Program-made: the position numbers and the translations under genes
In this document: one piece after another, positions 1 through 8,733 of the stretch
Layout: every line of letters begins with the position of its first letter
Position numbering within the stretch: position 1 is the first letter of the stretch
Notes under the pieces: model-generated
Database searches by the model: none
Seen by the model: only the letters and a program-made list of their open reading frames with translations
Told to the model about the DNA's origin: nothing
DNA from: an uncultured bacterium
Lineage (GTDB): Bacteria > Verrucomicrobiota > Lentisphaeria > Victivallales > UBA1829
Assembly: GCA_900549415.1 (NCBI GenBank)
Contig: URNX01000012.1
Location: 1 to 64,000, forward strand
Length of the DNA stretch: 64,000 nucleotides
Reading direction: 5' to 3'

Positions 1-1
1 G

Positions 2-58
2 GAGAAACTTCACCAGGCCCGTTTGGAAATCCTGAAGGAAAGAGGTCTCATTAAATGA
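2..58 (+). CDS. C-terminal end of a probable antitoxin (cut by window start)
   Basis: An open frame enters from the left edge and reads EKLHQARLEILKERGLIK before a TGA at 56-58. The tail is short, charged and helical. The stop overlaps an ATG at 55-57 as ATGA, which suggests translational coupling to the acetyltransferase frame that follows. Small helical proteins coupled to GNAT enzymes of this kind are often toxin-antitoxin partners, so an antitoxin is the best guess. Only 18 residues are visible, so the family cannot be named. Confidence 0.4.
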   Translation, partial: EKLHQARLEILKERGLIK

Positions 59-129
59 ATTCGCGCAACCATCTTGAGTTTGACAAATAGACAATCGAAA
101 AAGCTTCCGAGCTGCTGTCACCGCAAAGT

Positions 130-612
130 GTGGATTGCGGCGACAGTGATTTGAATGAATACTTTCATTCCCAATGTGCGCTGTTCCAAAAGGCTCTGAT
201 GACTCAAAGTTATGTATTCTACGAAACTGCAGACCCGCTGCCGATCGTATGGGGAGCTGTAGACTTTTGCAACGATGCTCTCCCCAAAGAGGCGATTCCC
301 GGAAGCTCCCGCCGAAAAATTCCGCATCTGAAGCGCGGTTTTGAAACATTTCCAGCAGTAAAAATCACTCGTCTTGGAATTCAGCAGAAACAGCAAAAAT
401 GCGGAATTGGAACAGCATTGCTCACCGTCATCAAACATTTCTTCCTTGAAGACAACCGTACCGGCTGCAGGTTCATCACCGTCGATGCTTACCGCGGAGC
501 AGTTCCATTCTACGAAAAGAACGGCTTCACCCGGACGCTCGCGCCAGAAGATGAAGATCCGGACGCCCCCACAGTCTCTTTATTCTTCGATCTCTCACGA
601 ATCGAGCGCTGA
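130..612 (+). CDS. GNAT-family N-acetyltransferase, probably 5'-disrupted
   Basis: The protein has the GNAT acetyl-CoA fold signature: a beta strand with TRLGI, then QKCGIGTALL (motif A, pyrophosphate loop) near residues 85-100, and AVPFYEKNGF (motif B) near the C terminus. Its N terminus reads DCGDSDLNEYF, a block typical of toxin-like GNAT proteins, where it normally lies some way inside the protein. The natural start would be the ATG at 55, coupled to the upstream frame by ATGA, but that frame has a TAG at 88-90 after eleven codons. Translation could restart at the GTG at 130, directly before the conserved block, with no clear Shine-Dalgarno. It is therefore either a recent pseudogene or a shortened protein. 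No substrate can be inferred. Confidence 0.6.
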   Translation: MDCGDSDLNEYFHSQCALFQKALMTQSYVFYETADPLPIVWGAVDFCNDALPKEAIPGSSRRKIPHLKRGFETFPAVKITRLGIQQKQQKCGIGTALLTVIKHFFLEDNRTGCRFITVDAYRGAVPFYEKNGFTRTLAPEDEDPDAPTVSLFFDLSRIER

Positions 613-675
613 CCATTCCGGACACAGGCTCCCCCAAATTATTTTGCAAAAAATAAAAAAATTTCTTAATCCGCC

Positions 676-704
676 TTGATTTTTGCAGTTTCATGGTTTA
701 TACT
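676..704 (+). promoter_or_regulatory. sigma70-type promoter for the esterase gene
   Basis: TTGATT at 676-681 and TATACT at 699-704 are separated by 17 nt. They lie about 60 nt before the start codon at 765, which leaves room for a short leader and the AAAAGG ribosome site. Confidence 0.6.
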
Positions 705-764
705 TAACAGAAACCGGGATTTAGTGTTTCCCTCAACGTATCAACAGAACAAAAAGGTCGAAAA

Positions 765-2738
765 ATGAAAGTTATGCATCTTGCATTGTCGGCTCTGGCG
801 ATCGGCGCACTCCCCCTCGCGGCGGATGTGCCGGAACTGGAGAGTCTCGTGCCCGAAGCAAAAGGTTTCGAGCTCATCTACAAATTCAATCCGAAAACGT
901 ATCTCCAGGACGGATATGAAATCGACAACGTCGAAGGTCTTGACGGAAAACTCAAGCGAATCGGCTACCTCGTCAAACTCACGGACAACCAGAACAAGCA
1001 GACCTGGGCTTATACGGAAATGGACCCGTTCTCCCAGAACCTCTCCGCCGTCGGCGTCCCCACCGAAACATCCGGAATCATTGCGGACTATGTCACAAAT
1101 CTGACCGTCGCCTCCAACGTCCCCGGCATTGAAGCCGGAACGTTCGAAAAAGGAAACATCGAATTCTGGCAGGGCAACTACGGTCCAAACAACGCCAAAC
1201 AGATCCCCGGTGCGGACAACGGCAAGTATGATTTCGGCGACAGCACCAATGAAAAGACCCCCGGGTACGGCTCCATGCAGGTTCACAACTACCTGAAAAA
1301 GCAGACCGTTTTCGCCTTCAACAATCACCGCAGCGGCACTCCGGACCTCGGCATCGGCAACAACCCGGGAGAACATCCGGACTGGACCTTCACCGGCGCC
1401 TCCAGAAACTACAAAGACGCTCAGATCTTTGTCGTCGGCAAATTCGAAAATCTCAAGAAGCTCCCCGTTGTCCGCGTCGATGCTTCCAAGATCAAATTCA
1501 CGCCGAAGCTGGATCGCGAGAACCCCAACTACAAGCCCGGCGAGCCGATGAACTTCACCTTCACCGTGGATTTCGGCGACCAGCAGCTCCCCAAAAAGGC
1601 CTATTCCATCAAATGGAAACGCACCGGCGATGACGGCATCACCAAATCCGGCATCGAAATCGTCACTCCGGGAAAGCCGATCACCATCACCACAAGTTCC
1701 GACAAACCCGGATTTGTCCGCATGGAAGCATGGCTGCTCGACCCCAATGGACGCCAGGTCACCCTCTCCTATCCCCACCCGTGGGAAAAGGGAAAATTCA
1801 TCAAGCGCGCAAAATTTGACGGCGGCGCAGGCGTGGATATCTTCTCCCTCAAACAGGCGGTTCCCGAACCGGCGGATTTCGATGAGTTCTGGGCAAAACA
1901 GAAGGCGAAACTCAACGCCGTTCCGGTCAAGTACACCATGACGGAAGTTCCGTGCAAAACCAAAGGCGTCAAACAGTATGCGGTTTCCGTGGATTGCGCT
2001 GGCCCGCGTCCCGTCACCGGCTACCTCTCCATTCCCGAAAACGCCAAAGACAAATCCCTGAAAGCACAAGTCTCCTTCCACGGCTACGGAACCCACATCC
2101 AGAGACCTTCCAACGCCACATGGCTCCCGAAGGACGCCATCAACTTCGACGTCAACGCTCACGGCTACGACCTCGGCAAAGACAACGCTTACTACAAGGA
2201 TTTCTTTGAAAAAATCAAATCCAACGGCAAAATCTACGCATTCGATCCGAAACAGAACAGCGATCCGGAGACGGCTTACTTCAACGGCATGGCACTCCGC
2301 GTGATGCGCGCGCTCCAGTTCGTCAAGGCCCTCCCGCAGTGGAACGGCAAGGATCTGCGCATTTTCGGCGGCAGCCAGGGCGGACTCCAGACCATCTGGG
2401 CGGCGGGACTCGACCCGCAGGTCACCTATGCGCAGCCCTCGATTCCGTGGTGCGCCGACCTCGGCGCCCACAAAACCATCAACCGTCTCAACGGCTGGCG
2501 CCCGGACTATGTTCCCGCGCTCGACTACTACGACATCGTCAACCATGCCAAGCGCATCCCGCTGACCTGCAACACCTACATTGAACGCGCAGGTCTCGGC
2601 GACTATGTCTGCCCCCCGAGCGGCGTGACCATCATCTACAACAACATCCCGGGACCGAAAAAGATCAGATTCTGCCAGGGTTCCGACCACGGATTCTCCC
2701 TGAAGGACTGGCAGTCCTTCACAGTGGAATCCAAGTAA
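765..2738 (+). CDS. Secreted acetyl-xylan-esterase-family (AXE1) hydrolase, two-domain
   Basis: A Sec signal peptide (residues 1-20, ending near LPLAAD) predicts export. Residues ~100-230 form a beta-rich domain with GNIEFWQGNYGP and GYGSMQVHNY, a module also seen in PVC-group sugar O-acetylesterases. Residues ~365-650 form the AXE1 alpha/beta hydrolase: an entry helix FDEFWAKQKAKL, the nucleophile elbow GGSQGG and a late histidine in GSDHGFS. Known family members remove acetyl groups from xylan, cephalosporin C or similar esters, so the likely role is periplasmic or extracellular deacetylation of a polysaccharide. The gene is transcribed alone, from the promoter at 676 to a terminator at 2759. 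The family call is firm; the substrate is inference. Confidence 0.85.
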   Translation: MKVMHLALSALAIGALPLAADVPELESLVPEAKGFELIYKFNPKTYLQDGYEIDNVEGLDGKLKRIGYLVKLTDNQNKQTWAYTEMDPFSQNLSAVGVPTETSGIIADYVTNLTVASNVPGIEAGTFEKGNIEFWQGNYGPNNAKQIPGADNGKYDFGDSTNEKTPGYGSMQVHNYLKKQTVFAFNNHRSGTPDLGIGNNPGEHPDWTFTGASRNYKDAQIFVVGKFENLKKLPVVRVDASKIKFTPKLDRENPNYKPGEPMNFTFTVDFGDQQLPKKAYSIKWKRTGDDGITKSGIEIVTPGKPITITTSSDKPGFVRMEAWLLDPNGRQVTLSYPHPWEKGKFIKRAKFDGGAGVDIFSLKQAVPEPADFDEFWAKQKAKLNAVPVKYTMTEVPCKTKGVKQYAVSVDCAGPRPVTGYLSIPENAKDKSLKAQVSFHGYGTHIQRPSNATWLPKDAINFDVNAHGYDLGKDNAYYKDFFEKIKSNGKIYAFDPKQNSDPETAYFNGMALRVMRALQFVKALPQWNGKDLRIFGGSQGGLQTIWAAGLDPQVTYAQPSIPWCADLGAHKTINRLNGWRPDYVPALDYYDIVNHAKRIPLTCNTYIERAGLGDYVCPPSGVTIIYNNIPGPKKIRFCQGSDHGFSLKDWQSFTVESK

Positions 2739-2758
2739 AAAAACGGATTCCGTTTTCC

Positions 2759-2790
2759 AGCCGGAGCAAAAACTCCGGCTTTTTTGTTTT
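2759..2790 (+). terminator. Rho-independent terminator after the esterase gene
   Basis: AGCCGGAG (2759-2766) pairs perfectly with CTCCGGCT (2773-2780) around a six-base loop, followed by a T-rich run to about 2790. Confidence 0.9.
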
Positions 2791-2805
2791 TCCTCGCTTT
2801 TGCGA

Positions 2806-2834
2806 TTGAAAAAACGGCATTTCCGGTGTATCTT
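2806..2834 (+). promoter_or_regulatory. sigma70-type promoter for the FGAM synthase gene
   Basis: TTGAAA (2806-2811), 17 nt, TATCTT (2829-2834). Transcription from here would begin near 2841, so an in-frame ATG at 2840 cannot be the start. This supports the ATG at 2873, which has AAGGTGG in front. Confidence 0.7.
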
Positions 2835-2872
2835 ACCGGATGATTTTTACAACTGAACAAAAGGTGGTCAGA

Positions 2873-5836
2873 ATGGATTACAGAATTGAAATCGCGGTCA
2901 AGCCCGAATGGCATGACGCCAGAGGCGAAGCCGCCCTCAAGAAAATCAACGATTTCCTTCACGGCAACGTTGAAAAAATCCGCACCCGGGACGTCTTCAC
3001 CGTCTCCGCGGACATCACGCAGGAACAGGCGGAAAAGATCGCCGCCGAACTCGCCAATCCGGTTCTTCAGGATCACCGCGTCGGAGAATCCGCACCCGGA
3101 CAGCCCTTCGACTTCGACTGGATCGTCGCCGTCGGATTCCGTCCCGGCGTCACTGACAACGTCGGCCGCACCGCACGTGAGGCTGTCGGCGACATCATCG
3201 GCCGCAAGCTCTCCCGCTCCGAAGACGTCTACAGCTCCGTCGAATACATGTTCACCGCAAAGGATCTCACCCGCGGGCAGGTCGAAACCATCGCGCACGG
3301 AGTTCTCGCAAACCAGCTGATCGAATCCGTCAAAGTTCTCTCCCGCGACGAAGTTGCGAAGAACGGAATGCCGCTCAACAAGCCGGTCGTCAACGGAATC
3401 GGCGGCGGGGAAGTCCACCTCATCGACCTCAATGTCTCCGATGAAAAACTCATGGAAATCAGCCGTTCCAGAACGCTCGCGCTGACCCTTGAGGAGATGA
3501 AATCCATTCAGAATTATTTCCGCACCGCAAAGGACCGCGCGCAGTACGGACTCGGCGAACCGACCGACGTCGAACTCGAAGTTCTCGCGCAGACCTGGTC
3601 TGAACACTGCAAGCACAAAATCTTCAGTGCGGAAGTCGACTACACCGACAAGACCACCGGCGAACACGATCACTATGTCTCCCTCTACAAAACCTTCGTC
3701 CAGAAAGGCACAAAGGAGATCGCGAAGAAAGTCGACTGGCTCGTCTCCGTCTTCACCGACAACGCGGGCGTGATCAAATTCAATGACAAGCTCGACCTTG
3801 TCTACAAGGTTGAAACCCACAACAGCCCCTCCGCACTTGACCCCTACGGCGGCGCAATGACCGGTATCGTCGGAGTCAACCGCGACCCGCTGGGGACCGG
3901 ACAGGGTGCAGATCTTCTCGTCAACGTCTGGGGCTACTGTCTCGGCTCGCCGTTCACCGACCCGAAGGACGTTCCCGAAGGTCTGCTCCACCCGCGCCGC
4001 CTCCGCGACGGCGTTCACAAGGGCGTGATCGACGGCGGAAACCAGAGCGGCATTCCCTACGGAATCGGCTGGGAACGCTTTGATGAACGCTACATCGGCA
4101 AACCGCTCGTCTACTGCGGAACCCTCGGCACCCTCCCGAAAATGGTCGGCAAAGTTCCGGGCTCCACGAAAAACATCAAGCCGGGCGACCTCATTGTCAT
4201 GACCGGTGGACGCATCGGCAAGGACGGCATCCACGGTGCGACCTTCTCCAGCGAAGAGCTGCACAAGGACAGCCCCGTGCAGGCGGTTCAGATCGGCGAC
4301 CCGATCACCCAGAAGAAAATGTCCGATTTCATCTATGAAATCCGCGAACGCAACCTCTACCGCTTCGTCACGGACAACGGCGCGGGCGGCCTCTCCTCCA
4401 GTGTCGGCGAAATGGCGGAAATCTCCAACGGATGCCGCATGGATCTCGCAAAAGCCCCGCTGAAATACGCCGGACTCCGTCCGTGGGAAATCCTCGTTTC
4501 CGAAGCGCAGGAGCGCATGAGCTTCGCCGTTCCCCCGGAAAACATCGACAAATTTCTCGCCATGGCGAAAGCCCGCGACGTTGAGGCAACCGTTCTCGGC
4601 GAATTCACCGACGACGGCAAGTTCTGCATGACCTACGGCGATAAAGTCGTCGCCTGCCTCGACATCAGCTTCATGCATGACGGACTTCCGCGCCTTCACC
4701 TCAAGGCTGTCTGGGAACCGAAACACTTTGAAGAACCCGTCCTTGCGAACCGTTCCGTCAAAGCTGATGTGCTCTCCATGCTCGGCCGCCTGAACATCTG
4801 CTCCGGCGAATACAAGGCGCGCCAGTACGACCACGAGGTCAAAGGTCTCAGCGTCATCAAGCCGTACACCGGTGTGAAACGCGACGTTGCTTCCGATGCG
4901 ACCGTCTACATGGTTGAACCGCTCACGATGGAAGGCGTTGTCCTCTCCGCCGGCATCATGCCGCGCTACAGCGACATCGACACCTACCACATGATGGCTT
5001 CCACCATGGATGTTGCTATCCGCCAGGCGGTTGCAGTCGGCGCCGACCCGAACCACCTCGCCGGCCTTGACAACTTCTGCTGGCCCGACCCGGTTCAGAG
5101 CGAAAAGACTCCGGACGGCGAATACAAGCTCGCCCAGCTCGTCCGCGCAAACAAGGCTCTCTACGACTACGCGCTCGCCTTCACCGTTCCCTGCGTTTCC
5201 GGCAAGGACAGCATGAAGAACGACAGCACCCGCGGCGGACGCAAGATCTCCATCCCGCCGACCGTTCTGTTCAGCGTCATGGGCAAGATCAACGACATCT
5301 CCAAAGCAGTCTCCATCGACGCCAAACTTGCGGGCGACGCCGTCTGCGTCATCGGCGCGACCAAGCGCGAACTCGGCGGCAGCGAATACTTTGCCATGCT
5401 GGGCAAGATCGGCAACGACGTCCCGAAGGTGGATGCGGATATGGCGAACAAGACCTATGCGGCGTACTGCAAGGCGCTCAACGCCGGACTGTTCCACTCC
5501 GCAATCTCCCCGGCGATCGGCGGACTCGCCATTGCCGCCGCACGCGCCGCAATGGGCGGACGTCTCGGCATGACAATCAACCTTGACGCCGTTCCGAAGA
5601 CGGACAAGCTGAATGATCTGGAGACCCTGTTCTCCGAATCGAACAGCCGCTTCCTCGTCACCTGCGCAAAGGGCGACGTCGCAAAACTGAAAGAAATCTT
5701 TGCCGGAATTCCGTTCGCGGAAGTCGGCGAAACCAATACAAGCGGCAATCTGGAATTCGTTTCCGCCGCGGGCAAAGTCGATGTCCCCGTGGAAGAGATG
5801 GTCGCGAACTACAAAGCTACACTCGCCGGAGTGTAA
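2873..5836 (+). CDS. purL: Phosphoribosylformylglycinamidine synthase, PurS-PurL fusion (PurSL type)
   Basis: This 987-residue enzyme catalyses the fourth step of purine synthesis (FGAR plus glutamine and ATP to FGAM). The first ~160 residues look like a tandem PurS-type region. The PurL catalytic part follows: TWSEHCKHKIFSAE, KVETHNSPSALDPYGGA (substrate and ATP-binding), GTGQGADLLVN and TDNGAGGLSSSVGEMA. The fused glutaminase domain of the ~1300-residue Gram-negative PurL is absent: the protein ends soon after the second AIRS-like half. A separate PurQ must supply ammonia, and none is in the window. The start at 2873 is chosen from the AAGGTGG ribosome site and the promoter position. It is followed after 12 nt by the YggL-like gene, probably in one operon. 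Confidence 0.9.
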   Translation: MDYRIEIAVKPEWHDARGEAALKKINDFLHGNVEKIRTRDVFTVSADITQEQAEKIAAELANPVLQDHRVGESAPGQPFDFDWIVAVGFRPGVTDNVGRTAREAVGDIIGRKLSRSEDVYSSVEYMFTAKDLTRGQVETIAHGVLANQLIESVKVLSRDEVAKNGMPLNKPVVNGIGGGEVHLIDLNVSDEKLMEISRSRTLALTLEEMKSIQNYFRTAKDRAQYGLGEPTDVELEVLAQTWSEHCKHKIFSAEVDYTDKTTGEHDHYVSLYKTFVQKGTKEIAKKVDWLVSVFTDNAGVIKFNDKLDLVYKVETHNSPSALDPYGGAMTGIVGVNRDPLGTGQGADLLVNVWGYCLGSPFTDPKDVPEGLLHPRRLRDGVHKGVIDGGNQSGIPYGIGWERFDERYIGKPLVYCGTLGTLPKMVGKVPGSTKNIKPGDLIVMTGGRIGKDGIHGATFSSEELHKDSPVQAVQIGDPITQKKMSDFIYEIRERNLYRFVTDNGAGGLSSSVGEMAEISNGCRMDLAKAPLKYAGLRPWEILVSEAQERMSFAVPPENIDKFLAMAKARDVEATVLGEFTDDGKFCMTYGDKVVACLDISFMHDGLPRLHLKAVWEPKHFEEPVLANRSVKADVLSMLGRLNICSGEYKARQYDHEVKGLSVIKPYTGVKRDVASDATVYMVEPLTMEGVVLSAGIMPRYSDIDTYHMMASTMDVAIRQAVAVGADPNHLAGLDNFCWPDPVQSEKTPDGEYKLAQLVRANKALYDYALAFTVPCVSGKDSMKNDSTRGGRKISIPPTVLFSVMGKINDISKAVSIDAKLAGDAVCVIGATKRELGGSEYFAMLGKIGNDVPKVDADMANKTYAAYCKALNAGLFHSAISPAIGGLAIAAARAAMGGRLGMTINLDAVPKTDKLNDLETLFSESNSRFLVTCAKGDVAKLKEIFAGIPFAEVGETNTSGNLEFVSAAGKVDVPVEEMVANYKATLAGV

Positions 5837-5848
5837 GGAGAAAAACAG

Positions 5849-6229
5849 ATGAACAAACGCATCCGCAAGAAAAAATGTCTCGGCGAATTCAAGGAACTCG
5901 CCTTCGATCTGACCGCAACCTATGCCAAGCTCGAACCGGAAGCAGCCGACGAGCTCGTCGACAAGATTCTCGCCAAAGCGGGCGAGCTGAACATGACCTG
6001 TGGCGGAACCTTCAATCTTGACAACTGCGATCTTCTGTTCGCGACAGGCCGCATCCGCACGAACGAAGCCGAACGCAAGGACAAAATGGTTGAATTCTTC
6101 CGTTCCATTCCGGGCGTGGAGAAGGTGGAAGCCAGCGATTTCTTCGACGCCTGCTACACCCCGATCGAAGACGATGAATGCGGCTGCGGCTGTCATGATC
6201 ATGAGCATGACGACTGCTGCTGCAAATAA
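5849..6229 (+). CDS. YggL-like (DUF469) protein with Cys/His-rich tail
   Basis: The N terminus MNKRIRKKKCLGEFKELAF matches the basic start of YggL/DUF469 proteins, which in E. coli bind the 50S subunit. About 108 residues of family-like sequence are followed by an acidic, metal-ligand-rich tail (DECGCGCHDHEHDDCCCK) holding six cysteines and three histidines in 18 residues. The tail is not part of the usual YggL fold and suggests binding or storage of a transition metal. TAAGGAG precedes the ATG, and the gene sits 12 nt after purL with a terminator behind it. The family assignment is fairly sure; the function of the tail is inference. Confidence 0.75.
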   Translation: MNKRIRKKKCLGEFKELAFDLTATYAKLEPEAADELVDKILAKAGELNMTCGGTFNLDNCDLLFATGRIRTNEAERKDKMVEFFRSIPGVEKVEASDFFDACYTPIEDDECGCGCHDHEHDDCCCK

Positions 6230-6247
6230 TCCGAAATCCGGTCAGCC

Positions 6248-6285
6248 AAAAACCGCCGCGACCTCAACTCCGGCGGTTTTTGTTC
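6248..6285 (+). terminator. Terminator of the purL operon
   Basis: AAACCGCCG (6250-6258) pairs with CGGCGGTTT (6271-6279) around a 12-base loop, followed by more T residues. Confidence 0.8.
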
Positions 6286-6357
6286 TTTAAAAGCGTCTTC
6301 TTTCCCGCCTTGTCTCCGTTTCCCCGCACATCCGGAGAATAAAATTCTCAAACACCC

Positions 6358-6385
6358 TTGAAAACTGTTTATTCGGCTGTATATT
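6358..6385 (+). promoter_or_regulatory. sigma70-type promoter for the fabF-dus pair
   Basis: TTGAAA (6358-6363), 16 nt, TATATT (6380-6385), about 64 nt before the chosen ATG at 6449. Confidence 0.7.
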
Positions 6386-6448
6386 AACCGTGAGATTTGC
6401 GCAAAGGATTTTTTGAGAGTATCGGCTAACACCGGGGAAGGATATTCC

Positions 6449-7681
6449 ATGACAGATCGAATTGTTGTATCAGGACGCGGACTCGTCACGCCGATCGGCG
6501 TCGGGCTCGATGAAAATATGAAGGCTCTGAAAGAGGGGAAGACCGGAACCGTTTTCGTTCCCGAATGGAAAGAACTCGGTCTCGATGCTCAGGTCGCAGG
6601 TCTCTCAAACCACGACGTCGAATGCCCCGTTCTCAATCAGAAAAACAAACGGTTCATGTCCGCCAACTCGAAAATGGCGGTCGCGGCGGCCTATGAGGCT
6701 CTCACCGAAGCCGGATTCACCATGGAAAACCTGCCGCATGAAATGGCGGTCATCAACGGCTGCGGCGGCTCCGCATACTCCGAGGTCTACGCGAACGCAA
6801 CCACCTATATGGAAACGCGCCGCATCCGCCGCGTCTCCCCGTTTGCCGTTCCGCGCATCATGCCATCTTCCGCAGTGGCGAACCTCTCGCTCGTCTTCGG
6901 GCTCACCGGCGAATCCTACGACATCAGCGCGGCATGCACCAGCAGCGCCCAGGCGATCATCGCCGGCGCACGCCTCATTCTCTCCGGCGAATATGACATC
7001 GTCATGGTCGGCGGCTCCGAAGAGGTCAGCTGGGAACAGGCGCTCGGTTTCAACGCCATGCGCGCGCTCTCCCATTCCTACAACGACACACCGCAGTGCG
7101 CAAGCCGTCCGTTCGACAAGAAGCGTGACGGATTCGTTCTCGGCGAAGGCGCCGGCATTCTGATTCTCGAACGCGAATCCCGCGCACTTGCCCGCGGACA
7201 CAAGCCCAAAGCGATCCTTTCCGGTTTCTCCGCAAACAGCAACGCCACCGACATGGTCGTCCCCAATGCGGAATCCAGCGCAAACCTCATGCGCAAGGCT
7301 CTCCGCATGGCAAACCTCGAACCGAAAGATATCGGATACATCAACACGCACGGAACCGCAACTCCGGTCGGCGACCCCGTGGAAATGGAATCCATCCGCC
7401 TCGTCTTTAATGAAACCGCAAAACCGGTCATCAACAGCACAAAATCCATGACGGGTCACATGATCGGCGCAGCGGGCGCTGTCGAAGCGATTTTCTCTTC
7501 GCTCATGATCGAACACTCGTTCATCTGCCCGACCGCCAACCTCGACGAACCCGGCGACGAATTCGCCTGGGCCGATCTCATCCGCGAAACTCGTGAAAAC
7601 GTCGACCTCAAACACGCACTGAGCAACAGCTTCGGCTTCGGCGGCTCCAATGCGTGCATCGTCTTCTCCAAATGGGAATGA
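6449..7681 (+). CDS. fabF: Beta-ketoacyl-ACP synthase, FabF/KAS II type
   Basis: A 410-residue condensing enzyme of fatty-acid elongation (acyl donor plus malonyl-ACP to 3-ketoacyl-ACP). The Cys-His-His triad is visible: the nucleophile in SAACTSSAQA (near residue 163), the first histidine in NTHGTATPVGDPVE and the second in NSTKSMTGHMIGAAGA. The C terminus carries NSFGFGGSNACIVF, the usual KAS glycine loop. The ATG at 6449 is preceded by GGGGAAGG, whereas the upstream in-frame TTG has no homology support. The stop overlaps the dus start as ATGA. No acyl carrier protein gene is near, so it may be the housekeeping enzyme or a paralogue. Confidence 0.88.
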   Translation: MTDRIVVSGRGLVTPIGVGLDENMKALKEGKTGTVFVPEWKELGLDAQVAGLSNHDVECPVLNQKNKRFMSANSKMAVAAAYEALTEAGFTMENLPHEMAVINGCGGSAYSEVYANATTYMETRRIRRVSPFAVPRIMPSSAVANLSLVFGLTGESYDISAACTSSAQAIIAGARLILSGEYDIVMVGGSEEVSWEQALGFNAMRALSHSYNDTPQCASRPFDKKRDGFVLGEGAGILILERESRALARGHKPKAILSGFSANSNATDMVVPNAESSANLMRKALRMANLEPKDIGYINTHGTATPVGDPVEMESIRLVFNETAKPVINSTKSMTGHMIGAAGAVEAIFSSLMIEHSFICPTANLDEPGDEFAWADLIRETRENVDLKHALSNSFGFGGSNACIVFSKWE

Positions 7682-8655
7682 CCGTCTATCCGGAAGATGC
7701 GGTGATTCAGGCTCCGCTGGCGGGGCATACCGATATGCCGATGAGGCTGTCGTCGCGCCGCCACGGCTGCCGCTACGCATTTACGGAAATGATCGATGCG
7801 GGTTCTCTCGTCTTCGGCAATCAGAAAACGCTGACTTTGGCGCAGCGTTCCCCTCTGGAGGATTTTCTCGGAATCCAGCTTGTCGGTTCCGACCTTGACC
7901 ACCTCAAGCGCGCCGTTGAAATCATCAATGAGCGCGGCTATAACGTTCTGGACTTCAATCTCGGCTGCCCCGCTCCGAAAGTCGAGCGCAAGTGCGAAGG
8001 CATCGCTTTCGCTCTGCGCCGTCCCGATGAAGCGGTGAAGGCGTTCGAGCTCATCGTCCGCACATCCCGCATTCCGGTGACCGTCAAAACCCGTATCCAG
8101 CACCCGGAAGATCCCGAACCGACCGTCCGTTTTGCCAAACGTCTTGAAGAGGCGGGCGCGCAGGCGCTGACCCTGCACGGGCGCGTCATGAAAGCGTTCT
8201 ATTCGGGACCGGTTGCATTTCACATCATCCGCGCCGTGCGCGAAGCGCTGACAATTCCTGTGATTGCGAACGGCGGAATCATGGATGCCGCGTCGTGCCG
8301 TGAAATGCGCGAAAAAACGGGCTGCTCCCGCGTGATGATCGCCCGCGGAGCGCTCGGCAACCCGTGGATTTTCTCCGAAGTCTCCGACCCGGCGTTTCAG
8401 CCGCCGTCCGTACAGGAGTTCGCAGATGAACTGGAACGGCATCTGCATGAAATGACCGCGTTTTACGGCGAAGAACTCGGTTTCCGCATCGGACGCAAAT
8501 GCATTCTGGAGTATCTGCGCGGACGCGGCTATCCCGGCACGCTTCGCGCCTCGGCGTCGTACATCGCAACGGAGGCGGATTTCCAGCGCATGATGGCTGA
8601 AGTCCGCAAGGGGCCGGTCGGCACGCCCGATCCGGCGCGCATGATTCGCAGGTAA
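7678..8655 (+). CDS. dus: tRNA-dihydrouridine synthase
   Basis: An FMN-dependent enzyme that reduces uridine to dihydrouridine in tRNA D-loops. Visible marks are an N-terminal TIM-barrel start IQAPLAGHTDMPMR, the catalytic cysteine in FNLGCPAPKV, VTVKTRI, ALTLHGR (FMN contact), IANGGIMDA and MIARGALGNPWIF, the phosphate-binding end of the barrel. A C-terminal helical domain follows (ELERHLHEM...). The ATG at 7678 overlaps the fabF stop as ATGA; an ATG at 7672 is also possible and would add two residues. Which Dus subfamily it belongs to cannot be told from the motifs. Confidence 0.9.
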   Translation: MTVYPEDAVIQAPLAGHTDMPMRLSSRRHGCRYAFTEMIDAGSLVFGNQKTLTLAQRSPLEDFLGIQLVGSDLDHLKRAVEIINERGYNVLDFNLGCPAPKVERKCEGIAFALRRPDEAVKAFELIVRTSRIPVTVKTRIQHPEDPEPTVRFAKRLEEAGAQALTLHGRVMKAFYSGPVAFHIIRAVREALTIPVIANGGIMDAASCREMREKTGCSRVMIARGALGNPWIFSEVSDPAFQPPSVQEFADELERHLHEMTAFYGEELGFRIGRKCILEYLRGRGYPGTLRASASYIATEADFQRMMAEVRKGPVGTPDPARMIRR

Positions 8656-8690
8656 TTTTTTCCAATTCCTCTTTTATTTTCCGCAGATGA

Positions 8691-8699
8691 TGCTATATT
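8691..8699 (+). promoter_or_regulatory. Extended -10 promoter for proC-lol operon
   Basis: TGC directly before TATATT (8694-8699) is an extended -10 element. No good -35 box is seen 16-18 nt upstream. It lies 35 nt before the proC ATG. Confidence 0.5.
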
Positions 8700-8733
8700 C
8701 CTTTGTAAAATAATTCAACAAAGGAGAACACCC

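Noticed and set aside
741..2690. Long minus-strand open frame opposite the esterase gene
   Set aside because: Antisense shadow of a gene with signal peptide, catalytic motifs and proper promoter and terminator.
2840..2872. Upstream ATG extension of purL
   Set aside because: It begins at or before the expected transcription start (promoter -10 ends at 2834) and has no ribosome site; the ATG at 2873 has both.
2636..6208. A 1190-codon open frame on the minus strand opposite the purL region
   Set aside because: It is the antisense of well-supported genes, crosses a terminator and promoter, has low-complexity charged composition and no recognisable motif. It reflects codon bias that avoids stops on the complement.
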